Below, in pieces: positions 48,467 to 58,929 of a stretch of 64,000 nucleotides of DNA. The translations under genes and the position numbers were made by a program. The stretch spans positions 2,046,001 through 2,110,000 of the forward strand of contig JAHREC010000062.1 of NCBI GenBank assembly GCA_020081605.1, given 5' to 3'. This DNA is from Albifimbria verrucaria (Eukaryota > Ascomycota > Sordariomycetes > Hypocreales > Stachybotryaceae). Numbering within the stretch: position 1 is the first letter of the stretch; each line of letters opens with the position of its first letter. The notes below the pieces were generated by a model that did no database searches, was not told where the DNA came from, and saw nothing but the letters and a program-made list of their open reading frames with translations.

Positions 48467-50995
48467 TTACTGAGAAGATCGTCCCTCTGATCGGCGACTG
48501 CCATCCATTGCTGTCTTGAGCACCGTCATTGTGCTTTTGAGTAGTTCGGCCACACCAGTAAAGCCTTGGTCGCTGAGAGATTTGAGCACTCCAATACGGT
48601 AATCTTGCCAGCTCATGCGAATTCCACCCGATGTTGCAAGCTTGGCAAGGCTGTTTTGTGTGACTGGACCGGCATGCCGTGTTTGGATAGAGCCGTGGTT
48701 CTCTATCTCGGTATCCTCGAGCTTTCGAAGGCTTTGTATGCTGAACAGACAAAGTACAGGCGAATGCGAAAGTGAAAATAGCGAAGCCAAGGCAAAGGTC
48801 TTCTCAACAGACGGTACATAAGAGGTCAACGCGGAGATGACCGAACGCGGCATCGCGCAGCCCTGAGCATTTGGGTCCGCATCGCCAAAGGCTCGAGCCC
48901 GCCAGAAACAGTTACAGATGTCCATGAGGAACCCATTGTAGACACCGACATACGCTCTGTTATATGACAGCATATTCATCTGTTGGCTCTTATCTTGTCG
49001 AGCTCTTAGGGACATGGCCAGCTCAAATCCCTTCTTGTAGCAGGCAAGAACGTAGCAGAGTCGTGATACCGTGGCGAGGGAGTTGCTGAAGAACAACGTG
49101 TACACCAGCAAGCTGGAAGGAAGTTCAATGCGTACTTTTTCACAAGCACGTCATCAGCGAAAATGCGGCAGCCTTGCTCAAAGTACTCCAGAATCGCTGA
49201 TTCCGTTGCAACTGATGGCGAGGCCTGGATGAGAGTCAGAGCCAACTCATTGACATGTGCTGTTAGGGCCGTGATAGTTCCGCTCGCATGGTCAGGTAAT
49301 GTTTCGTAGGTTCGTAATAGTGACGTCCAGTGATGGAGTAACTTTGTGTACATGGAAAGGACTGATACATGAGTTTCATAATTGCCGTCGAGAACTACAT
49401 GCTCCAGGGGCTGGAAGATGTGGGCTTTCAAGTCTAGAAATTGTCAATAAAACAAAGAATTATCAACAGGAGCTGTTCGTGTCTCACCTTCGTATTCTTT
49501 CAGAGGCGTAAATCCGAGGATATCAAAAATGATGGCATGGTTGCCAAGGCCACTCCATACCTGGAAAAAACGGGCAAAGAAGTTCAAAAGCAAAGTAGGG
49601 AGTGTCTGTATTGTGTTAGAAAGATCGTTTCCTGTGTAATATTGGACAAATACCTTTTTTGGACAACAAAGTCACGCACAGTCGCAAGTACATCCCACAA
49701 AGTCTCTTCTTCCACTTCGCCATCTATGACATCCTGTAGTAAGGAGTTGAGCCAGTTGGCTATACGTTGATGGGACTCTGGACTCGGACGAAGTGTTACG
49801 AGTTTTTGCAGCAAGGGATCAGCCAGCACCGCAACCAGTTGATTCGGTAGCTCGAGTTTGTCAATCTTCTCAACAAACCCAGTGACATTTTCAATTTCCT
49901 CCAAGGTAACAGAGTCCTACAATGGTAAGCGAAGAAAATCAACAATCCTAAAGGAAAACCCACCTCAGCTGCATGAGACGTGCGGACTGTCGGTACTGCT
50001 CCTTTCTTGGAAACCGTGGGGCCTGCATGCCTCTTGACCTGGAACCCACCCCGGGGTTTTGTGAGCAGGTCGTGTGTTTTTGCAGATGAGTAGCTTGTAT
50101 TTCATCCAGTCTTTCCCGCCATTGGGGGTCAGGGTGCTTTGCGTCATTAGTTTAGACCAACGGCGGAGAGACTCAAAACTTACCTTGAAGGCTGATGCCC
50201 TCCCCGAACAGCCTCACCGACTATAATTTCGGGATAGTAGTCCTTGAAGACTCTCAGCAAGCCGACAAGGTGGGGGTCACTTCCGGCCTGTCTCGAAAGA
50301 TTGAGACTATGTTGAGAGTGAGCATGGAATGCGGTTGGCAACACAAACATTCGGGTACATACAGTGCCTGTATCCTAAAAGGACGGACATGCTTCCTCCT
50401 GGTAATCAATGCAAGTAGATGGCTAAGGTGTGGCCTATAGAGTGTTACTTGCTACGTCTCGCGGTGATGAAGCAAGGGCCCATACCTGATTGCGACAGTA
50501 TCGAGGAGACTGAAGAGCACCGGGTAAGCCTGCGATAGCACTGCGGGTGATTCAAGGACATGGTAAACCATAATCAGCCAGCGGAGCAGGCCCGCTTGGA
50601 TCGTCAAAGATGGCTTCAGCTCGCCATGACCAAGGGCGGCGACGACCTGCAAAACCACGGAGCGAGAGACCTCCGTGGCTGGGTAAAGAGACCTCAGAAG
50701 ACTATTGAGACTAGCCTGGTCAAGGTGACTTGGCGTTGTAATCAGGTTGATCAATTCGCTGAGTGCATGTGGGAGTAAGCCGCCATCGTAGGCAAGTGAT
50801 GCAAGCAGGACAACAGATGGTTTCACATCCGCCACACGGGACCTGGAAGGCTTTTTGGAAGCTATAGTACGTATTGAAAAAGGGTCAGCGTGAGCCGATA
50901 TCTGAGTCATGTGCAGTAGATGGCGACTGACCGCTTACGACGTCGTTGATAAGGATGCTCAGCTCTTCCTCAGCGGCCCCAGATGGGGTGGCCAT
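48467..50995 (-). CDS. mis6: inner-kinetochore protein CENP-I / Mis6
   Basis: About 750 residues, alpha-helical throughout; constitutive centromere-associated network subunit that supports CENP-A loading and kinetochore assembly. Family signatures: T-T-P-S-H-L-D-Q-A-S-L-N-S-L, then L-K-P-S-L-T-I-Q-A-G-L-L-R-W-L-I-M-V-Y-H, then T-R-R-K-H-V-R-P-F-R-I-Q-A-L and F-K-D-Y-Y-P-E-I-I-V-G-E. Start at 50995 (M-A-T-P-S-G-A-A-E-E-E). Introns 50435-50485 and 50307-50362 join exactly, with more in the 50184-49130 region. A missing G near 50893-50897 is inferred (the N-terminus reads through into A-H-A-D-P-F), and another in the G/C runs near 50198-50205 and in the C/G run near 50050. The C-terminal 214 codons (49111-48467) are uninterrupted. 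Confidence 0.9.
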
Positions 50996-51102
50996 TGCGC
51001 GGCGGCGGTGGTGGGTGGTGCTGTACCCCGATGGAAGCCTCTGGGCCCCTCTCGAGATGAAGCACTAGTTGTCTATGGTTTGGTGCAGAGCGCTCGCAAC
51101 AC

Positions 51103-51122
51103 GATGCGATGCGATGCGATGC
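51103..51122. repeat. (GATGC)4 microsatellite
   Basis: Four perfect gatgc units immediately upstream of the CENP-I start region. Confidence 0.85.
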
Positions 51123-51636
51123 CTAGCACGGGCGAAGCGAGCCTCGGACACGCGTTTGTCGGAGGATGGAGACGCGACAGGCTTCGGGCCGGGACGCGTT
51201 AAGCGTAGCCGGTGCCGTAAAGTGGAGCAAGGGACGCCGGTTGGCCTGTTGGCTGGGCCCGGCAGCTTGGTTGATACTTGTCACAGCAGAGCCTCAGTGG
51301 AACATGGCGACTCTATGGCTCTCGAAAAATCACTCCCTGTTGAGATTGTTGAGGCTCGTAGCCAAAAGTCCCATCTGTTGCCGAGTAAGTCTATTCTTTG
51401 CGTCAAGTCGGCTGGCTGGTTGGCCATTCCTCCCCATGTCCTGCCAAGGTTCGGTTCAATACGAGGTTACACATGACCGCTGATGGTGAGGCACGGCTCT
51501 GCAATATTTCACAGGCGGCAAAGATTGTCGAGTGTTTTATCTCCATATCCGAAGCCCTCACTCAGCGCTTCGCAAAGCAGAAGCAGGCTGCGAACAAGGG
51601 TGGATACAGAGCAAATAAACAAATAAACCAGCAAGT

Positions 51637-51905
51637 ACCTACCCAGGTACCTAAGAGGCAGAGGTACCTGGGCCCTTGGCCAGATGCGGCTGCAGCAAAA
51701 CGATGCAGGCGCCGGAATAGGCATCACACATAACGCATGTGCGTTGGTACGACCCGGCACTAACTACCTACCTTACCTCCGTGCCTTGCCTATGCGAGAG
51801 TCGATAGGTACAGGTACTTGCGCCTACGGGCACCACTAGCAGAGCTCGCGGTGGCTTCACGTCGAGGTCTTGGGGAAATGAATAGGTAAGGTAGTAGGTA
51901 ACTAT
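51637..51905. repeat. cluster of GGTACCT/AGGTA motifs
   Basis: Tacctacccaggtaccta, aggtacctggg, ctaactacctaccttacct, ataggtacaggtactt and taggtaaggtagtaggta occur within 270 bp. The same words occur in the 46.55-46.72 kb promoter and near 10.67 kb. Non-coding; function unknown. Confidence 0.6.
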
Positions 51906-52025
51906 CCTTGTATACCTACACCTGGTAGTGACTTGCGTCTTCCCTGAGCTTGCCTTGACTTGTTGGCAGGTGCTCGACCAGCAACCAACAAACAGGCAAG
52001 AACGGCCCAGGTCAGGCAACTATTT

Positions 52026-52054
52026 CTGTCTGTCTGTCTGTCCGTCCGTCCGTC
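52026..52054. repeat. (CTGT)n(CCGT)n microsatellite
   Basis: Ctgt units pass into ccgt units without interruption over 29 bp. Confidence 0.85.
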
Positions 52055-54593
52055 TTCATTCACGGGGGCACCATTTGGATGCAACTCTCTGGACCGACCT
52101 CCACGCTCTGCTCTCGCAGCCTCTTCACTCGAGCGTTGCAATCACATCACAGCGCACTAACAAATACGGTAATGTCCGAGCGTGGGCTGATCTGATCAAG
52201 CCGCCCGCCCCGTGACTCTCGTCAATGAATAACACCGCCAAGTGCTGCAGAAATGGCTTCTCGCATGCAATCTGCGCCACTGGGCCGCGAATGGGACTTT
52301 AGTGCTCATGGTTCACTCTCTGACATCAGTTTCGATAGGAACGGAGGCTGATGAGATCCTCACCATCCGTCCAGAAACCACCAGCTCCAGCGTATTCGCT
52401 CCACCACCCGTATTACCCGCCTTGTTTCGTCGGGATCCCTCGCCAACCGTCAGGCAGGAACTCGCGAGCGTTGGCTGAGCGGGAGACGGTGATCTCCCAT
52501 CCCTCCAAATCTCGATAACTCATGCTGTGTTACCCAAGACCTATTCGCTTCCACGAATAGCACTTTCTTGGTCATCGCTTGATAACAATACTACTATGTA
52601 TACGCGCGCTCGCAACCCCAAAAGCGGAAATGCTGCTGATGCCGCCCAGCTCTACGGCGCAGCATCTTGCCTCTTGTCGCCCTGGCCAAGGTCTATCGTG
52701 GTCAACCTTCGCTCTCGTCCCGATAAAGACTTCAGGTTGTGTGACCCGCTGCGCGTTCCTCCTTCACTTGCGAAAGGCGCATCAGCTGCCGTCATACATC
52801 ACCAGTACGACGGCGTTATTAGTATCCGCACCTCGTCAGCCTACTTATCCATTCTTATTATCTGCATTGGGGCCAGCCATTGACGGGCCCCTCTTACGAC
52901 TCCTGTCCCAGAGCCATTGAGGCAGCTTTGCTTGCACCCCTTCCCTGCGCTTCCTTCCTCCTTCTGTGGACACTCCTAAGTTGTCTCACCTCTTCGCTGT
53001 GGACACGACCCGAACCCGAGCTGATCCATGAGCTGTGCCACTTTACCACTTTCTTTTTGCTTGTTTGTCAGCACGCCAAGTGGTGCACCTAACAGGCCCG
53101 GGTCGTCAGCAACGCGTGCTGCCTCCTCGGCGGATTGGGAAACCTGCTTTCCCCAGCAGCCTCATCCACCGCGCGGGCCCCGGAGAGTGCTTCGGCCTCT
53201 GTCGGCCACTTCGACGAGCACAGACGATCATGTCCGGCTGGTGTTGTGCAGGCTTCAAGCCGCGACGAGAAGGGGGTAAAAAGCCCTGGGTGTCCAGCAT
53301 CCCTGGAGCCTCCCTCTCGGTCAACATTTCCTGCACGCATTGCTCCAGCAGCCATTCATGACTCAGTAGCAACACTACCTTGACCTTCCTTCCAGTCACA
53401 CCACCTCAGTGGAAATTCATGTTGGTGTCACAGAACGAACGCACCGTCAGAGCCCACAGCTTGTGTAACCGCTCGACTCGTCTCCGTGCTTGGAGCGTGC
53501 ATACCGTGAACCGAAGCACTTTCCTAATGGCGAAGATTTGCCTGGGCAAGGTTAGCCAGGCCCGTCCACCGTCCTCGTCCCCAGCACCTACGGACGCACG
53601 CCCGGCATGTCCGAGCCTTGGGTAGCAGTACATGCTTTCGCCCTTCGCCCAGTCTTCCGTCGCCGTGACCCACTAGTTGCTGCAGATTAACCGCACGGCT
53701 TCCATTACTTGTCCGTCTTGCTTCCCATGTAACCTTGGGTCTGAGGAGGCTGCTGTCGATGTCGACCTGGGGCTGCCCCCACCGCTGCCAGGGATTGGTA
53801 ACCTTCATTGCATTTGTAGACCCGTCCGCATCATCATCCAGGACTTTTCCCTGGTTAGCTGTCTAACGTTTGCACAAGCAAGCATCTCTGTTCGCAGAGT
53901 AGGTTTTCTGAGCCTTGCTTACATCCGCATACCTTTTGAACGACACCCCAGTCTCATTGCCCCAATCATTAGCGCGCTACTCCGGGTTTTTGACGCCTTT
54001 CAATTTACAATTCATAAATCAAGTACCCGCCCATTTGTGTTGATGATAGCCGACCTCAGGTCTGACATCCTCGATTTCTTAGGGCGTTGGGAGCTTACTC
54101 ACACCTGCTGCCCTCCGCAACCGTTGTAAGCTCCATCTGTTGGTCACACAGAGTTCCAGAATACGCTGACGGGTGTCATCGCAGAGAACATAAAGGCAAG
54201 GCATCGCAAAGCCTCGCAGTCCCCATCCACCTCGAGCATTTTTGGTTAGACCATTGCCCATGAACATACAGAGTCTCCACCATATCGACAGACTGTGTCT
54301 CTCGGGTCTCACTTTTCACACCTTATTTGAACCAGATCCCTCCATTTGATACTGCCAAAACATATCTGCTTAAAATTTTATCAAGTCTCTCCATAAAGCA
54401 TTCAAGGTCCTACGAATCTTAAAGCTCAACCAGAGGGGTCTCATTTGTTGCAGCTGAGGTCTCCACGGTCATTTGCATACTAGGAAATATTTGTTCAACT
54501 TATCCTACTATTAGGAAACAGGTTCAGCCAAAGGCGTCCGCCTCACAACAGATCCTTAGCCAACGCCTTGTTTGCCATGTGACAGTCAACTAA

Positions 54594-56284
54594 CATGTCA
54601 ACGGGAAGTTGCTCACCATCGGCAACCGCATCAGAAGACGTGAGGGTTCGTCCGCTATCATACTATGGGATCGTCAAGACTGCACGCCATTGAGTAAAGT
54701 CATATCAGGCGATGAGATAATACTCCTACTGACCCCAGTGGTCGTTCCCTGGAGCAGGACCCTCAAGGATCAAGGGATCCTTTCGAGCCTCTGGGCAGGT
54801 TAATGTCCAAACGGCATCCTATGGTACGCCATGTGCCTTACACCAAGAGCCAAGGGATCACTGGGGTTCACGTCGCCTTTATCAAACGAGCAAGAGCTGT
54901 CATATTCATAATGACAGACCCTCCGGATGTTCAGGAGCCTCACAGCTAGAGTGTGCCGAGATTGTCGGCGAAGTGTGTGACAGTCGCCCACTCATCGTTA
55001 TTGCATGCTGCCCTGTCGATGATAGGGACATGGAAAATCTTGGTTTTCCTACGGTTATAAAATCACCCAGCTTCACACATACAGATCTTTGCGCGATAGC
55101 AACATTACTCATTGACGAAGCAACACCTGAGCCGTCTGTAATACCACCCACGATAACCCCAATTGTCGATGAAATCGTTTGGCGAGTTGAGCCCTGGGAT
55201 TATGAACGAGATTCCGTCGAGGCTCACAGCATGTGGACGGCTTTAGTTCCGCAACAATTCCATCTAGATTTAAATACCTGGAAGTTATTATTATTCCGAG
55301 ATGGTTATAGCATGCACCATGCCGTGCGGGACCCACGAACAAGGCAGATGGTCGGGTTTTGTTTAACTTATACAAATTACGCGTACCGAAGTTCAGATCA
55401 CCTTATCGGCTCCATTGCAGCCATAGCTGTCCGTGATGAATATCAAGGTCGCGGCATCGGTCGCCTCTTGCATGGCGAGGCGCTGGCCAAGCTCAACAAG
55501 ATACGCGGTACCCGTCAAATACAGCTTGGCAGTACGTTTCCACGACTACTATATGGTCTACCGGCTCAAAGTCCGGCCGCGTCATGGTTCAAGCGACGAG
55601 GCTGGGCATCTGATGATTCCAATTGGGAGAAAGGTCGAATTGTTGGTGATTGGGTATTACGATTTTCCGACCTACCAACGCTCAACCTTGCATCCGCAGG
55701 ATTGACATTCAGGCCGTGTACTTTTGGTGACTACCAAAAAGTTATCGATATGATTGACAGAGAGTCTGAGAGAAAGCGGTGCTATGGATGGTATGACTTG
55801 TATGCAAAGGTCCTCGATACCGTTCATATGGAAGATGTTCTGCTCGGCTTTGAAGGGACGACGCTTGTGGCAACAGCAATCACATATGTTCCCAAAGAAG
55901 GGAGCCGTGCTGCAGAAGAACTTCCATGGGCAGGCACAATAGGAGAGGACATAGGAGGAGTGACATGCGTCTGCATTAAAGGTAAATTTGGAATTGGGAG
56001 CGAGCTCGAGTCTGTCCCTGTGGCATGCTAACCTTGTGCTAGATGATGATCCGGAGATGGTCAATCGAAGGGATACAGTCATGGTCCGGCTGCTACACGG
56101 CTGTTGTAAATTGCTTGGAGAGAAAGGCATGAAGGGCATGTTCATTGACGGCGTTAAAATGGGAGACAATGGTTTCGAATCCCTGGGTGAGTGGAAATCG
56201 TACAAACCAATCTGTCTGCAAGCTAACGATCACGTAGGTTTCCGTAAATGGGCTGAGTACAAGGAGGTTTGGCGGGTCATATAA
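54594..56284 (+). CDS. C-terminal part of a GH3-GNAT (N-acetylglucosaminidase/acetyltransferase) protein
   Basis: Resembles the second half of fungal NagZ-type GH3 proteins that carry C-terminal GNAT domains. The first part (54594-54990) has the GH3 C-terminal-domain look (L-S-K-V-I-S-G-D-E...L-L-L-T-P-V-V; A-F-I-K-R-A-R-A-V-I-F-I). From about 55160 comes the GNAT part with the acetyl-CoA loop V-R-D-E-Y-Q-G-R-G-I-G-R-L-L-H and L-G-S-T-F-P-R-L-L-Y-G-L-P, then a second, weaker GNAT-like half. Introns 55982-56042 and 56187-56237 join exactly, and the protein ends W-R-V-I. One-base losses are inferred at CCC 54747-54749 and near 54920-54930. No GH3 catalytic barrel, and no start codon in a good context, is visible upstream, so the gene looks 5'-truncated or rearranged, or its first exon lies elsewhere. 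Codon use is AT-richer than the neighbours. Confidence 0.72.
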
Positions 56285-58929
56285 AATGGCTGCTCGATTT
56301 GATATGACTCTGCAAATGTACGGGTATTCAGAACCCATACAGCTGCAATAATGAACATATTGTGACGCATTGGATATAACGGCGGATATCTGCACCTACA
56401 CCTGAGATGAATGACATTCCCCACGAAGGGTTTCTACGATAACACATAACCTGTCGATTGTTCTGCAAGACACATCTGGCACATATGCTATGGCACGTGT
56501 TACGACAAAGTCTTGAATCATTGGGTGATTAGGCGTTTCGAATTGGATAGGTCATATGCTGGGAGGAGTTGGGCCATGTGGAATTGCATGGCGGTTTCTG
56601 TCCACTTGACGTATTCTCGTGGCGTCTGATGGCAGAATTTCCTTGTGTTTGGCGAAATAGGCGTGTGCGACGACTCCTTTGGCTGTTTCGGTTTTACAAC
56701 TTGAAAGTCCGAGGCGGAGCTTTCTCACCGTTCGTATCTGTGGTGGTAATTGTTTGCGGAAGGACTGCCTGGAAGAGACTAGGAATACGGGAGGGCCAGG
56801 CCTGAAACATAGCATCGGGCTATAGCAATCCAGGGTATATTTTATCTGCAGGCCACATATCAAGTTGGAAGGCCCTCCAGATGCAGAAGTGGCTTTGTCT
56901 CCTACCTCGGCATCCTCGGCCGGCAATCGAGCGAATGCGGTGGTTATGCCCCATGTCCAGGCAACAGGATTATCCACAACCTTCGTGAAACAAGAACATT
57001 GCTTGTTAGTTTCGAGGATCCTCGGTCCTGCTCAATTCATCACCGAGAACGGGGCCTGGGTTGGGCCGATCGGGGGATGAGATGAGATAGCTCATGAGCA
57101 ACTCAGACCAGGGTATGGCTTTGCGCTCCTTGGTTGGCAAGCCGGGTTGTTATCCTTGACGCGAATTATAGTCGAAAGCGCACTGAATCTATACACTCAA
57201 TCGAGAGAGAGCTAGACTAGGGTTGCTGCTAGCTCTTATTGTATTGCTTGCCTGTTTGGTCACCACAGCCGACGCTCATTCAAATCCCAACAACCGAGAC
57301 GGACCGTGCGTCCCGCTTCCGATTGCTCTGAAGGACGTAATCCTTCGGAGTGGCCGATGGGGCGCACAGCCCAAGCTACGGATCCGATGCTGGCTGGTGT
57401 CTTTCCCACCCGTGAGTGCGAGATATGGCGTGGCCCAAGCCAGGGTGCGCGCGCGGTTGCATCCTTGACCGTGTTGCGGCTCAATACGCTCTCAGTTAGG
57501 TCTTATTTTTCGAGTGTGCCACGAGACTGAGCACCCTTGTCGGGGTCGATGGCCTTGTCATACATATACCTGCTCGGCATCGACTCGTCTTGGGTAGTGC
57601 ATATCGATATGCAGATCGCCGTTATAGCTTGGTTGGCGTGGGTTTGGCATGCCCTTGGCTTGTATCACCAATAACTAGGCAGTGTATTCATGTGGAAACA
57701 CCAAAGTCCAACTTACGTATGAAAACAGGCATGTCTTTAGTCAGGGTCAGGCGTTGGCAGTCACCAAATCACAATATGTTCTGCTTTGTTGGTGAGAAAG
57801 AAGCGTAATCTATAAGATCGACACCATGTTTCAATATGAGACCAACTGTACAGTAATTGACCGGCTCGGCTCTCGCAATCCCCCACCGTCTGCAGCCTCT
57901 TGATATCCCCGAGAATTGCCATTTTAGGTAGCTTAAAGATTTCTCTCCTTCTGAGAATGAACGGTACGTAGCCCTGTAACCAACCCACCTCGTGCCAACA
58001 TACTCCCCGCCCTGTAACACCATGAGCGCAGAGGGAGTCTCTTACAAGCACATCAGCCCGTCCCTCCCTTGCAAGGGAGCCCACACCTGTTTCCCCTGCA
58101 AGGCCACCGTCTTGACAAGCACAGCGCCTCCCACCCATGCAGAAAGCGGCCACGGAGCCCGTACGGCCGTAACTCCAATCCTAGAATCCCCGATCTAAGG
58201 AAACCCTCCCGACGGGGATGATTCGTCTTTGAGATCTTAAACTCCCGCTGCGGCTGAAGATCGGCTAAGTAGAAGAAATGCTGGGAGCCGGGAAAAGAGG
58301 CCGTCATACCTGCGGGTCTATGCCCTTGACTGGGACCCGGGATGATGTGGCAGAAAAGGGGGCCATAAATGCACTTTGAGGATATGCCTCTTGGCTCAAC
58401 TAGTGAGGAGTACAGGGAAAATGCGGATATCATGTAGTAATAACCCTCGCGTTACACAGCGGCCGGCTAGTCATGCATGCAGAAGCTTGGCTTCATCTGT
58501 TGACATTTGGGTAGCAGCTCGGTCAGCTTCGGAGCTATCCCTGCGTCAATGGGCGAGGTGGATGGGCTCTGTTACACCACGTCATATGCAGCATGTTGTG
58601 CCACATATGGTCGTATATTTCTTCATCTGATGGAGTTGAGTATTCTTCATGGAGTAGTCACAATATGGATCCACATGTGCTCATCAAACGGTGTTGTTTT
58701 GATCATGGTCTGTTCCATAGCCTCATACCGTTGTGACGGAAATCATTTCGCTTTCCTGAAAGAACAACTTTTCCGAGTCGAGGCTCTGTGGCCCTCCCTT
58801 CCAAACGCCCCGAGATATTCACAGTCCTCGTACAGGTGGTCCATCCTCCTTCACCGCTCTGTCATTTTCCATCCATATCATTACATAAAATTCTTCATTA
58901 GCCCCATTTAGAGAAATCAACCGAGTCAA
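56285..58929. other. 2.6-kb interval without a supported gene
   Basis: 3' flanks of the GNAT gene (+) and of the TSC2 gene (-). Unrecognised frames occur on both strands, for example 142 codons minus at 56977-56552 and 131 codons minus at 58153-57761; neither has a domain I can name. Confidence 0.4.

Larger units (their letters stand above)
50996..54593. other. 3.6-kb interval without a supported gene
   Basis: Promoter of the CENP-I gene at the left; CT-rich leader-like DNA from about 52.2 kb. It holds GGTACCT-type motifs and two simple repeats. I looked here for the GH3 catalytic domain expected upstream of the GNAT gene and found none of its motifs. Confidence 0.45.

Noticed and set aside
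50902..50938. 37-nt GT...AG intron near the CENP-I start
   Set aside because: It would join a good frame but is shorter than the other introns here. Read-through with one missing G gives a continuous, more protein-like N-terminus.
56552..56977. 141-codon minus-strand frame downstream of the GNAT gene
   Set aside because: Not recognised and with no supporting features; could be a real fast-evolving gene but cannot be supported.
57223..57468. Frame beginning with a signal-peptide-like hydrophobic run
   Set aside because: It has no ATG (the first codon is TTG) and no upstream exon is evident; the rest has no domain.
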